From Lysinibacillus fusiformis (GTDB taxonomy: Bacteria; Bacillota; Bacilli; Bacillales_A; Planococcaceae): a DNA stretch of 64,000 nucleotides. The notes under the pieces were generated by a model that was not told the DNA's origin, did no database searches, and saw nothing but the letters and a program-made list of their open reading frames with translations. Positions 42,266 through 50,261 of the stretch are shown in pieces (the stretch's first letter is position 1; each line of letters begins with the position of its first letter). The stretch spans positions 1 through 64,000 of the forward strand of contig NZ_PYWL01000009.1 of assembly GCF_003049525.1 (NCBI RefSeq), in the 5' to 3' direction. The translations under genes were made by a program, and so were the position numbers.

Positions 42266-42296
42266 CCTTTAATACGGTCCAGAGAGGCTGAAAAGG
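42266..42296 (+). promoter_or_regulatory. PyrR-binding loop (anti-antiterminator)
   Basis: TCCAGAGAGGCT at 42278-42289 equals the PyrR recognition consensus (TCC, two variable purine-type positions, GAGAGGYT). It is the upper hairpin (CC/GG around AGAGA) of a stem whose lower part pairs CCTTT 42266-42270 with AAAGG 42292-42296, with a purine-rich internal bulge between, as in pyr operon leaders. PyrR with UMP would hold this structure and so permit the downstream terminator. Confidence 0.85.
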
Positions 42297-42339
42297 GCTA
42301 CATGATATTTTTAGGCTTATAATATCTTTGCTTTGGCAT

Positions 42340-42376
42340 GCCCTTTTGTCTTCTCTGACTAAAGGGCTTTTATTTT
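42340..42376 (+). terminator. PyrR-controlled attenuator terminator
   Basis: GCCCTTTTGTC pairs with GACTAAAGGGC (one T-T mismatch) around TTCTCT, then TTTTATTTTT. The same GCCCTTTT can pair with AAAAGGGC at 42291-42298 to form the antiterminator, which overlaps the PyrR loop. This mutually exclusive set is the hallmark of pyr attenuation. Confidence 0.88.
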
Positions 42377-42389
42377 TGTTCAAATACAC

Positions 42390-42425
42390 CTCTTTTAAAG
42401 GAAGTCCCGTGAGGCTTCAAAAGAG
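42390..42425 (+). promoter_or_regulatory. second PyrR-type loop downstream of the attenuator
   Basis: TCCCGTGAGGCT at 42405-42416 also fits the PyrR loop consensus, and CTCTTTT at 42390-42396 pairs with AAAAGAG at 42419-42425. No T-tailed terminator follows before the start codon; a GAATGGA / TCCATTC hairpin lies just downstream. It might act on translation or be a relic. Confidence 0.6.
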
Positions 42426-42501
42426 AATGGACAAAACAACCATAATCCATTCACTCGAACGCTAAAAGAGAGAGACAACAAAAATCTGGAGGTTAGAAAG
42501 A

Positions 42502-43698
42502 ATGGATTATCGAAAAAAAACCGTGGTCGCTTCAGTGGCCGGGTTAACGCTAGAAGGAATGGACATTATGTTTATTTCTTTTGCGATGACAATGATTATT
42601 GCAGAATTTAACATTGATCTGGCAACAGGTGGATTAATTTCATCTATCACGAATATTGGTATGCTTTTAGGTGGGATTATTTTTGGTGTGCTTGCAGATA
42701 AGTATGGTCGGGTAAAAGTGTTCACATATACCATCATATTGTTTGCAATCGGTACTGCCCTAACAGGAGTAGCAACAAGTATTGAACAAGTTTATGTATA
42801 TAGATTTATTGCTGGACTAGGCGCTGGTGGGGAGTACGGTATCGGAATGGCGCTTGTCGCCGAGGCTTGGCCAAAGAATAAACAAGGAAGAGCCTCTTCA
42901 TATGTGAGTGTAGGTGCACAATATGGGGTCATCTTAGCAGCTTTATTAAGCGCCATTATTTTACCGACACTAGGATGGAGAGCACTATTCTTTGTTGGCG
43001 TATTACCAGTAATCTTTGCCTTTATCGTACGAAAAAATCTTCATGAATCACCAGAATGGCTGGCGTCACAAAACAACCAAAGTAACAAAGAGAAAAAAGG
43101 GAAATTGGCACAGTTATTTGCAACACCTCGTGTCACTATGACGACCTTAACCTTAATATTAATGGCAACTGTTCAAATTGCAGGTTATAATGGCCTGATG
43201 ATCTGGCTACCATCCATGCTCCAAAAATCGCAAGGCTTATCTGTTTCAAGCTCAGCATTGTGGACAATTAGTACTGCAGTCGGCATGATTATCGGCATGC
43301 TTACTTTCGGAAGATTTATGGATCGTTTTGGGGCGAAACGTGCATTTGGTATCTTTTTATTGGCTTCTGCATGTGCCGTATTTCTATACTCCTTTGCGAC
43401 AGGAGCTGTAGCTATATTAATGGGTGGTGCAATTGTAGGATTCTTCTCTAATGGGATGTTTGCTGGCTACGGTGCATTAATTAGTAGCTTCTATCCAGTG
43501 CAAATTCGTAGTACAGCAACAAATACAATTTTTAACTTTGGTCGAGCAATAGGAGGATTTTCACCAATCTTTGTCGGCTATATTTTACAAAGCTATGATA
43601 TGACAGTCGTTATGATTTACTTAGCAGCGTTATATGGCATTTCCTTTATGGTCATGCTAACGCTAAAAGGCTCGACTGAGGACTTGCAAAAAGCTTAA
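42502..43698 (+). CDS. MFS transporter, aromatic acid:H+ symporter type
   Basis: A 398-residue, twelve-helix transporter. Cytoplasmic loop 2-3 carries GVLADKYGRVKVF, the MFS signature; helix 5 region has YGVILAALLSAIILPTLGWR; and NLHESPEWLAS in the central loop is typical of the aromatic acid:H+ symporter and sugar porter groups. GGAGG precedes the ATG by about nine bases. The long leader carries a PyrR-type attenuator, so the gene should be expressed when pyrimidines are scarce. From this I infer a pyrimidine-related acid such as orotate as substrate; the sequence alone does not prove it. Confidence 0.85.
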   Translation: MDYRKKTVVASVAGLTLEGMDIMFISFAMTMIIAEFNIDLATGGLISSITNIGMLLGGIIFGVLADKYGRVKVFTYTIILFAIGTALTGVATSIEQVYVYRFIAGLGAGGEYGIGMALVAEAWPKNKQGRASSYVSVGAQYGVILAALLSAIILPTLGWRALFFVGVLPVIFAFIVRKNLHESPEWLASQNNQSNKEKKGKLAQLFATPRVTMTTLTLILMATVQIAGYNGLMIWLPSMLQKSQGLSVSSSALWTISTAVGMIIGMLTFGRFMDRFGAKRAFGIFLLASACAVFLYSFATGAVAILMGGAIVGFFSNGMFAGYGALISSFYPVQIRSTATNTIFNFGRAIGGFSPIFVGYILQSYDMTVVMIYLAALYGISFMVMLTLKGSTEDLQKA

Positions 43699-43711
43699 TC
43701 CTATCCATTAC

Positions 43712-43759
43712 AAAAGAACGAATTCCACTTCTTCAAAAGGAGAGGGATTCGTTCTTTTC
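43712..43759. terminator. bidirectional terminator between MFS gene and SASP gene
   Basis: AAAAGAACGAATTCC pairs with GGGATTCGTTCTTTT over 15 base pairs (one G-U), with A and T runs on both sides, between converging genes. Confidence 0.92.
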
Positions 43760-43773
43760 TTGTTAGTTTTTAA

Positions 43774-43977
43774 TTATAATAAACCTTTTGAACGTTTCTC
43801 AGCAATTTCCACGAGGCGTTTTGTAATTTCTCCTCCAACGGAACCATTAGCGCGAGAAGATGCTTCTGGCCCAAGCTGAACGCCAAACTCTTGTGCAATT
43901 TCATATTTCATTTGATTCACGGCTTCTTGTACACCAGGTACTAGAAGTTTATTTGAGCTACGATTATTATTAGCCAT
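43774..43977 (-). CDS. small acid-soluble spore protein, alpha/beta type
   Basis: Alpha/beta SASPs coat and protect DNA in the dormant spore and are degraded at germination. The 67-residue protein has the conserved [14 protein letters not shown] around 22-35, including the germination-protease cleavage region (EIAQEF), and the second signature [20 protein letters not shown] lies eight bases before the chosen ATG; a longer in-frame version is not supported. It is a single-gene unit and would be expected to be read in the forespore; no sigma-G promoter was assigned. Confidence 0.96.
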   Translation of the reverse strand: MANNNRSSNKLLVPGVQEAVNQMKYEIAQEFGVQLGPEASSRANGSVGGEITKRLVEIAEKRSKGLL

Positions 43978-44164
43978 TATTCTCACCTCCTTGCATATAG
44001 AATGGTTGCCTACATATTTTTCATACATTTTAAAAGAAGGAAACGCACACGCTAATTGCTAACAGCAACAACTTGTGGAAATCAAGCTAAAATGAGCAAA
44101 CTGTCTGTTATAATAAAGCCTGGCTCTTTGCTAAAGAAGGTTGATTAAAAGGAGGAATTTATCA

Positions 44165-44659
44165 ATGACGAATAATGATATTCTCATTCGTTTACGCTAC
44201 GCGTTAGATATAAAAAATGTAGATATGGTGGAAATATTTAAGCTAGGTGGCATGGTTTATACGAAGGAAGAAATATTAAACATGCTTCTTAAGGTTAATG
44301 ATGAGGAAGAAGCACCAGAAGAATACATCAAATGTAATAACAAAATGGTAGAAGCTTTTTTGAATGGATTCATTACTTTTAAAAGAGGTCCTCAAAAGCC
44401 AAAGGATGGACAGCCAGAAGGTCCATTACCTGTCTCGGGGAAAGAAAGCCCAAATAATATGCTTTTAAAGAAAGTGAAAATTGCCTTAGCTTTAACAACG
44501 GAGGACATGCTTGAAATATTATATGATGGTGGTATTAAAGTAACAAAAGGTGAATTAGGTGCGATCTTAAGAAACCCAAGTCATCGCAATTATAAAGAAT
44601 GTGGCGATTCATTTGTTCGTAATTTCTTAAGAGGCTTAACATATAAATATAGAGAATAA
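44165..44659 (+). CDS. DUF1456 (YehS-like) protein
   Basis: The 164-residue protein has two copies of the DUF1456 unit: NDILIRLRYALDIKNVDMVEI at 4-24 with GGMVYTKEEILNML, and LLKKVKIALALTTEDMLEIL at about 99-118 with GGIKVTKGELGAIL. The duplicated helical unit is probably for binding a partner; the function is unknown. AAAGGAGG lies seven bases before the ATG at 44165. A Pro/Gly-rich linker (GPQKPKDGQPEGPLP) joins the halves. Confidence 0.92.
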   Translation: MTNNDILIRLRYALDIKNVDMVEIFKLGGMVYTKEEILNMLLKVNDEEEAPEEYIKCNNKMVEAFLNGFITFKRGPQKPKDGQPEGPLPVSGKESPNNMLLKKVKIALALTTEDMLEILYDGGIKVTKGELGAILRNPSHRNYKECGDSFVRNFLRGLTYKYRE

Positions 44660-44714
44660 TGTACTAATATAGCGAGAATCAATCATAAAGTACCATTTTT
44701 TTCTTTTAAACTAG

Positions 44715-44744
44715 TTGACAATTTGTGACGGAATTGTGTACAAT
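44715..44744 (+). promoter_or_regulatory. sigma-A promoter before the small membrane protein
   Basis: TTGACA at 44715-44720 and TACAAT at 44739-44744 with an 18-base spacer. The spacer and flanks contain TTTGTGAC and ATTGTG, and TTATCACAAAA follows, so a regulator that reads TGTGA/TCACA motifs may act here. Confidence 0.75.
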
Positions 44745-44757
44745 CAAATTATCACAA

Positions 44758-44791
44758 AATGTTCACAAAAAAGATGAAAAATGTTCACAAA
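44758..44791 (+). repeat. direct repeat AATGTTCACAAA, two copies
   Basis: AATGTTCACAAA occurs at 44758-44769 and again at 44780-44791, a 22-base period (two helical turns), in the leader between promoter and ribosome site. It looks like a double operator. Confidence 0.6.
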
Positions 44792-44806
44792 CAAAGGGGT
44801 GCTTGT

Positions 44807-45001
44807 ATGATTTATTTTGACATCTTATTAGTAGCTATTGCATGTGTTACAATGCCTTTTATTGTTGCGGTTATGCTAGATATTTTTTATGCAGAACGAA
44901 AAAAAGTTCGTTTTTCATTAAAACGTACTTCATTATGGTATGTGGCTATGTTTGCTCTATCCTTTATACCATCTGTATTACTGATTACACAAAACGTATA
45001 A
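44807..45001 (+). CDS. small two-helix membrane protein
   Basis: A 64-residue protein with two probable membrane segments (DILLVAIACVTMPFIVAVML at about 4-23 and LWYVAMFALSFIPSVLLI near 44-61) and a basic loop (AERKKVRFSLKRTS) between them. No family is recognised. AAAGGGG lies seven bases before the ATG at 44807, which I prefer to an ATG at 44759 that lies inside the repeat. It has its own promoter and terminator. Confidence 0.75.
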   Translation: MIYFDILLVAIACVTMPFIVAVMLDIFYAERKKVRFSLKRTSLWYVAMFALSFIPSVLLITQNV

Positions 45002-45035
45002 ATTATTCAAACACTTAGGGGTAAGTGGAAAAATA

Positions 45036-45077
45036 TGCAGCTGTGACATGAATCCATGTTGTAGCTGTATTTATTTT
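45036..45077 (+). terminator. terminator after the small membrane protein
   Basis: TGCAGCTGTGACATG pairs with CATGTTGTAGCTGTA with G-U pairs around AATC, then TTTATTTT. Confidence 0.85.
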
Positions 45078-45142
45078 GTCCAATAAATTCGAATAACTAG
45101 TAATGAAGTAGTATAAAATATGTATATTTTAAATTGGTAGCA

Positions 45143-45171
45143 TTGACTACTTTTTCCCATTGTGTTAATTT
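45143..45171 (+). promoter_or_regulatory. promoter of the c-di-GMP riboswitch operon
   Basis: TTGACT at 45143-45148, 17-base spacer, TAATTT at 45166-45171 with a TGT extension before it. Start near 45178, six bases before the aptamer. Confidence 0.7.
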
Positions 45172-45183
45172 TGGGAGGGGAAA

Positions 45184-45262
45184 GATAGGCAAATTTACTA
45201 AAAAGTAAAGATGCAAAGCTACAGGTCTAAGGGAATAAGTACTTAGATGGCTAGGTTGCAAA
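45184..45262 (+). promoter_or_regulatory. cyclic-di-GMP-I (GEMM) riboswitch
   Basis: The conserved GEMM core is present in order: ATAGGCAAA, a hairpin TTTACT-AAAA-AGTAAA, GATGCAAAGCTACAGGTCTAA, a second hairpin (AAGTACTT), and AGATGGCTAGGTTGC. The base before GCAAA that decides ligand class is G, as in c-di-GMP rather than cGAMP switches. The first tetraloop is AAAA, not the usual GAAA. It lies upstream of a chemoreceptor gene, a common target of this class. Confidence 0.93.
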
Positions 45263-45308
45263 AGAGTGCTAGTTGTATCCTTTAAATTCTAGTTTTAGTT
45301 CTTTTTAT

Positions 45309-45338
45309 GCCTATTTCTTTCGGAATAGGCTTTTTATT
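45309..45338 (+). terminator. riboswitch expression-platform terminator
   Basis: GCCTATTTC pairs with GGAATAGGC around TTTC, then TTTTTATTT. It lies between aptamer and the chemoreceptor start, so c-di-GMP probably decides read-through; the sign of the switch is not evident from sequence. Confidence 0.85.
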
Positions 45339-45369
45339 TGCAAAAAAACGTATAAGGAGGAAAAAAGTC

Positions 45370-47121
45370 ATGAATTTATGGAAAAACATCTCATTAAAAA
45401 ACAAACTTTTATTGACGGTTTCCATTGTTGTGTTATTGCTTATAGCCGTCATCACTACTCAAAGTATTAAAGAATTAAACAATCGAATGACTGTTGATTT
45501 GGAACAAGAATTAAAAAGTGTTGGTTTGTTAACAGCGATGAATTTAGATAGTAATGAAGTGAAGGATTTATTGTCTGAAAAAGGAGAAACGAACGCCAAA
45601 TTTACGAAGGTACAAAAGCAACTCGATATGATTCAAGAACAACAAGGTATTATGAGTTGGAGTTATATTTGGGATGTACAGGATGAGGGTGGGGTCAATC
45701 CGATTGGCTATACATCTAATTTGAATGAGGTCTATGAAGCAGGAGAAATTTTTACCGATTTAGCGAATGAGCATGTAGAAACAGCAAAATTAGCTATTCA
45801 AAATAATAGTACGGAAGTAACAGATATATTCGAGGATCCTTTTGGTTCCTGGAGAACAGTTTTCAGCCCCATTCACGATGATAATGGGCAATTGATAGCG
45901 CTATTAGGAATTGATTACTCTGCGGACTATATCAATACCATTATTAAAGCAAGTGTTATTAAGCAAATTGTCATTGCAATTATCGGAATTTTAATTTTAT
46001 TAATATTAGTTTACATAATTATAGATCGTTTATTAAAGCCACTTCAAAAGGTGGTAAATGTAGCAAACCAAGTAGCAAATGGGGAGCTAATAAATGTTGA
46101 TTTAGATATTACTAAAGATGAAATCGGCAATTTATCAGCATCTATTCAAACAATGGTTGCCAATTTACAACATATTATTTTAAACATCAGAAATACTTCG
46201 AATCACGTATCTTCAGCAGCGACTCAATTAACGGTCAATGCTGGTGAGACTTATAACAGCTCTACTAATATTGCCAATGATGTAAAGCAAATTACCCAAA
46301 ATGCAGAAGCTTCTATGACAATGACAGAGGAAACAGCTGCTGCTATGGAGGAGACTGCAACTGGTATCCAACAAATTGCTGACTCGGCTAATACAGCGGC
46401 AGAATCTTCTATTTCGGCATCACAAGCATCTGAACGAGGCAATCAAGTTGTGCATCAAGTTATTGCACAAATGGAATTAATCAATGATTCAGTTGAGCAA
46501 ATTGGCACTACGATTAACGGCTTACATGTTAATACTAAAAAAATTAGTGACATTGTCAGCTTAATTACGGCTATTGCGGACCAAACAAATCTTTTAGCAT
46601 TGAACGCAGCCATTGAAGCGGCACGAGCAGGGGAACATGGGAAGGGCTTCGCTGTTGTAGCTGATGAGGTGAGAAGACTAGCTGAGCAATCCTCACAGTC
46701 AGCAACTGAAATATATAATTTAATTAGTTCGATTCAGTCAGATTCCAATGCCTCTCTTACTGTTATGGAAAAAGGAAAAGAAGATGTAAAAGTAGGTATG
46801 ACATTTACTAATGAGGTGGGAGAAATCTTTAAGGAAATTCTTTCTTCCTCAGAAGAAGTGGCAAATCAAATACGTGAAATTTCGGCAGCCTCTCAGCAAA
46901 TCTCTGCCTCCTCGGAGGAAGTGGCTGCATCTGTTAATAACATTAAACAATCTGCAGAATTATCGGCTGATTTTTCTTCTAATGTTTCCAAATCTACACA
47001 AGAGCAGTTAACGACAATGCTGGAAGTGAAAGATGCTTCCTCAGCTCTTGGGCAAACAGCAGAAGAGCTTCAAGCACTTGTGACAAAATTCAAATTGGAG
47101 AGTGATCAAGATGAACATTGA
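45370..47121 (+). CDS. methyl-accepting chemotaxis protein
   Basis: A 583-residue transducer: membrane segment at about 11-31 ([20 protein letters not shown]), an extracellular sensor of about 165 residues of probable single-Cache type ([19 protein letters not shown], then [19 protein letters not shown]), membrane segment at 198-218, HAMP near 222-275, and a signalling domain with the invariant tip [20 protein letters not shown] and [25 protein letters not shown] lies ten bases before the ATG at 45370; an in-frame upstream start falls in the terminator. It is the first gene behind the c-di-GMP riboswitch. Confidence 0.95.
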   Translation: MNLWKNISLKNKLLLTVSIVVLLLIAVITTQSIKELNNRMTVDLEQELKSVGLLTAMNLDSNEVKDLLSEKGETNAKFTKVQKQLDMIQEQQGIMSWSYIWDVQDEGGVNPIGYTSNLNEVYEAGEIFTDLANEHVETAKLAIQNNSTEVTDIFEDPFGSWRTVFSPIHDDNGQLIALLGIDYSADYINTIIKASVIKQIVIAIIGILILLILVYIIIDRLLKPLQKVVNVANQVANGELINVDLDITKDEIGNLSASIQTMVANLQHIILNIRNTSNHVSSAATQLTVNAGETYNSSTNIANDVKQITQNAEASMTMTEETAAAMEETATGIQQIADSANTAAESSISASQASERGNQVVHQVIAQMELINDSVEQIGTTINGLHVNTKKISDIVSLITAIADQTNLLALNAAIEAARAGEHGKGFAVVADEVRRLAEQSSQSATEIYNLISSIQSDSNASLTVMEKGKEDVKVGMTFTNEVGEIFKEILSSSEEVANQIREISAASQQISASSEEVAASVNNIKQSAELSADFSSNVSKSTQEQLTTMLEVKDASSALGQTAEELQALVTKFKLESDQDEH

Positions 47122-47863
47122 TTTTACAGGCAAAAATGTTTTAATTACTGGCTCTAGTAAAGGGATTGGCAAAGCCATTGCATTAGGCTTTGCCCAACAT
47201 GGGGCTAATATTTTAATCAATTATATTGGGGATGAGCATGAGGCAGAGGCAGTTCGTATGGAGGCTGAAAAGTTTGGTGTTAAAGCAATGACCTTCCATG
47301 CAGATGTTTCTAAATCTCAGGAAGTGCAAGACATGTTTCAATATATGGACAAGCATTTAGGAGAAATTGATATTCTTGTGAATAATGCTGGGTTTGCACA
47401 GGCATCCAGCATTACTGATTTGACGGATGAGCAATGGGACAAAATGATTAAGGTTCATTTATATGGATGTTTCTATAATTGCCGTGAAGCTGCTAAAAGA
47501 ATGAAAGAACGTGATACAGGGAAAATCATTAATATTTCTTCTGATATAGGGAGCTTAGGCTGTGAAGAATTTACGCATTATTCTGCCGCTAAAGGTGCTA
47601 TTAATGCTTTTACAAAAGCTTTAGCTAGAGAATTAGCACCATCTATACTTGTTAATGCAGTAGCTCCAAGTGGTACGTTTACGGACATTTTAAAAGAGTT
47701 TGGGGACAACTATGTGGAGGAAGAATCGGCAAAATACCCATTAAAACGTTTAGCACAGCCAGAAGAAATCGCCAAAAGTGTGCTATTTCTAGCCTCTCAG
47801 CATGCTAATTTCTATACAGGTCAAATATTAACACCTAATGGTGGCGTTGTAATGAACGGATAA
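47111..47863 (+). CDS. short-chain dehydrogenase/reductase
   Basis: A 250-residue classical SDR with the NAD(P)-binding TGSSKGIG at 14-21, NNAG near 90, the catalytic Ser-Tyr-Lys in ISSDIGSLG and YSAAK, and a C-terminus [13 protein letters not shown] like FabG-type reductases. The substrate cannot be told. The ATG at 47111 lies inside the last codons of the chemoreceptor gene, with GGAG nine bases upstream, so the genes are coupled. Pairing an SDR with a symporter suggests a shared small substrate. Confidence 0.92.
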   Translation: MNIDFTGKNVLITGSSKGIGKAIALGFAQHGANILINYIGDEHEAEAVRMEAEKFGVKAMTFHADVSKSQEVQDMFQYMDKHLGEIDILVNNAGFAQASSITDLTDEQWDKMIKVHLYGCFYNCREAAKRMKERDTGKIINISSDIGSLGCEEFTHYSAAKGAINAFTKALARELAPSILVNAVAPSGTFTDILKEFGDNYVEEESAKYPLKRLAQPEEIAKSVLFLASQHANFYTGQILTPNGGVVMNG

Positions 47864-47884
47864 TGGAAACTAAGGAGTACGAGC

Positions 47885-49375
47885 ATGTTAAATATAATCA
47901 TCTTTAGCTTATACTTACTATTTATTTATTATATTGGCTATAAAGGGTACAAGCGTGTCAACACAGCAGAGGATTTAATTGTTGCTGGATGGAGTATGCC
48001 TCTTTCTGTTGTCACAGGAAGTTTAGTCGCGGCTTTATTAGCTGCTCCATTCTTTTTTGCAGCAGTTGGCTCAGGCTATACGAGTGGTGGCTTTGAAGGT
48101 TCAGCAACAATGGGTGGCTTAGGAACTTGTATGATTCTTGGTGCACTCATTTGGACAAAGCCACTACGTCGTTTAAAGGGCTGGACATTAGCAGATTACT
48201 ATGGCTTGCGCTATGGTAGTAAAAAGCTAGGCGCCTATACAGGTGTTGTAATGGCCATTGCCTTTGGTGTATTTAATGCAGCAGCATTAACAGTCGGTGG
48301 TACATATATTATTCAGCAGCTATTACAAATTGACTTCATTCCTGCAGCACTTCTATTTGTATCGTTAACAGCTATCTATTCGGTTATAGGTGGTTTATGG
48401 GCAGTCGCTTATACAGAAATTGTACAGGGTGCACTTGCTGTAGCAGGAATTCTAGGAATTACTATCTTTATTTTATTTTACTATCCAGATGTGACCTTTA
48501 ATCCTGAGTGGTGGAATATTCATACATTGTTTGAGAAAGCGGGAGCCGAGTTTTGGACGCTATATCTTGTCTTAGCACTTGGAGACATTCCAGCAGTTGA
48601 TCTTGGTCAAAGAGTAGCAGCGGCGAAAAGTCCAAGAGTAGCTCAGCGCAGTATGATCATTGCGGGGACTATAGTTATTGCAATCAGTTGGATTCCAGGA
48701 ATGTTGGGTGAAGCTTTCAAATCTATTTATCCTAATAGTACTAACCCAGAAACATTAATGCTTACCTTTGCACAAGGTTATTTCCCACCGCTTTTGGCAG
48801 CCATTTTTTTAACGGCCATGGCAGCTATGGGGATGTCCACGGTAGCTGCATGCTATGTAGCGACTTCGGGGATTGTCACAAAGAACATTTATTTAGATTT
48901 TATTAATCGTAACCCTGATCCTAAAAAGCTGCTAAGATTTTCACGTGCTGTCATTCTATCAAGTGCTTTACTAGGGCTAGTGTTAGCGATTAGCTTTCAA
49001 AAGGTTATTGATTTAGCGTATTTAGCATGGGATGTTATTTTTGTAACGATATTCTGGCCAATCGTTTTAGGACCATTTTGGAAACGTGTGAGTACACCTG
49101 CTGTATGGGCAAGTATATCCGTTGGCCTAATCTATTACATTGTGACTTCATTGACATTTGTGCCTAGTTTGACCATCCAATCAGAAGGATTCCTTGGTCT
49201 ATTAAATGAATTATGGCAGGCACCGGTATTTTCCGGCGTTGTTATTACGGGGGTTACTATTGTAGTCGTAAGTCTACTAGTGCCACCATCACAGCATGTA
49301 CTTGAGATGCACAAAATAGAAAAAGATAAAACGCTAGACGACGTAAGCAGTAAAGAGGAATTAGTCGATCGCTAA
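47885..49375 (+). CDS. sodium:solute symporter family protein
   Basis: A 496-residue SSS-family transporter with about thirteen membrane segments. Typical parts are the early GYKGYKRVNTAEDLIVAGWS, the sodium-site region SVIGGLWAVAYTEIVQGAL and the later LTAMAAMGMSTVAACYVATSG, given here in pieces. Substrate unknown. AAGGAG lies before the ATG, 21 bases after the SDR. It closes the c-di-GMP-controlled unit; a terminator follows within six bases. The chemoreceptor in front may sense the compound imported. Confidence 0.9.
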   Translation: MLNIIIFSLYLLFIYYIGYKGYKRVNTAEDLIVAGWSMPLSVVTGSLVAALLAAPFFFAAVGSGYTSGGFEGSATMGGLGTCMILGALIWTKPLRRLKGWTLADYYGLRYGSKKLGAYTGVVMAIAFGVFNAAALTVGGTYIIQQLLQIDFIPAALLFVSLTAIYSVIGGLWAVAYTEIVQGALAVAGILGITIFILFYYPDVTFNPEWWNIHTLFEKAGAEFWTLYLVLALGDIPAVDLGQRVAAAKSPRVAQRSMIIAGTIVIAISWIPGMLGEAFKSIYPNSTNPETLMLTFAQGYFPPLLAAIFLTAMAAMGMSTVAACYVATSGIVTKNIYLDFINRNPDPKKLLRFSRAVILSSALLGLVLAISFQKVIDLAYLAWDVIFVTIFWPIVLGPFWKRVSTPAVWASISVGLIYYIVTSLTFVPSLTIQSEGFLGLLNELWQAPVFSGVVITGVTIVVVSLLVPPSQHVLEMHKIEKDKTLDDVSSKEELVDR

Positions 49376-49380
49376 TAGAG

Positions 49381-49420
49381 AACATGAGATCCTTGTACAT
49401 TCATCGATCTCATGTTTTTT
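49381..49420 (+). terminator. terminator after the symporter gene
   Basis: AACATGAGATC / GATCTCATGTT, 11 perfect base pairs, then T. Confidence 0.92.
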
Positions 49421-49518
49421 ATATTGGAGAAATAAGTATGAAAAGATAGATTCATGAATAGATTGCTAGTACATTAAACTATTTTTCTAGCGATTATCTT
49501 CATAAAGGCGGGATATGA

Positions 49519-50199
49519 ATGAAAATTATTTTCTTCATTTTGTTAGGGATCATCTATCTTTTTCTAGCAAATGCGATTGAATTAGCCATTATTAAGCAGC
49601 TCTTTTTTTTAATTGGTTTAGCTTTAGTGAGTATAGGAATTATTCGTTATATAAAAGAGCGTTATGTGGAATCACAAAAGTATGCGCAAATGAAGGAAGC
49701 TAGTGAGGAGGAGATGAAGGCGATCCCACACACTCAATGCTTATTATCAGAGGACGCTTTAAAGGGGTTATTGCTAAATGAACATACAAATATGCTCATC
49801 TTCGCTCAAAGAGAAGAATTAGAGGAAGAACTTAAAATAATAGAAATTCCGTTTAGTAAAATCTATGAGGTAGCTATGATGGAGGATGAAATGTTCGTCC
49901 TCCGAACTAAAAATTACTTAATGAGCGGCTCGTTGCTAGGCGAAGAGGAAGATTTTGCAGAAGAAGAGGAAGAAGATGATACTGATACTGTTTCACAACT
50001 ATCATTAAAGTTTGTAGTCGATCATTTATCAGAGCCTATCTTAGAGTATATATTTATGGATCAGGGGGAACATCCTATAGCGAGAGATGAGGAAGAATAT
50101 GAAGAAGCAATGGAATTATGTGAGAAATGGTTTCAAAAGATAAGTGTTATTATTAAGCGCCATGAGCTGGAAAGAGTGCCAATTAGACATTGGCAATAA
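49519..50199 (+). CDS. membrane-anchored acidic protein of unknown function
   Basis: I do not recognise a family. The 226-residue protein starts with two closely spaced hydrophobic helices (IIFFILLGIIYLFLANAIEL, then LFFLIGLALVSIGIIRYI), so it is probably held in the membrane with the rest in the cytoplasm. The soluble part has a YcxB/PH-like flavour (EIPFSKIYEVAMMEDEMFVL with RTKNYLMSG) interrupted by a very acidic stretch (EEEDFAEEEEEDDTDT at about 141-156). GGCGGG precedes the ATG. Single-gene unit with a terminator behind it. Confidence 0.7.
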   Translation: MKIIFFILLGIIYLFLANAIELAIIKQLFFLIGLALVSIGIIRYIKERYVESQKYAQMKEASEEEMKAIPHTQCLLSEDALKGLLLNEHTNMLIFAQREELEEELKIIEIPFSKIYEVAMMEDEMFVLRTKNYLMSGSLLGEEEDFAEEEEEDDTDTVSQLSLKFVVDHLSEPILEYIFMDQGEHPIARDEEEYEEAMELCEKWFQKISVIIKRHELERVPIRHWQ

Positions 50200-50209
50200 T
50201 GAAAAGATA

Positions 50210-50249
50210 AAAAGCTATCTCAAATCTAGAAAAAATGGAGATAGCTTTT
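50210..50249. terminator. bidirectional terminator
   Basis: AAAAGCTATCTC / GAGATAGCTTTT, 12 perfect base pairs with an AT-rich 16-base loop, between converging genes. Confidence 0.88.
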
Positions 50250-50261
50250 AATATCGTTGTT

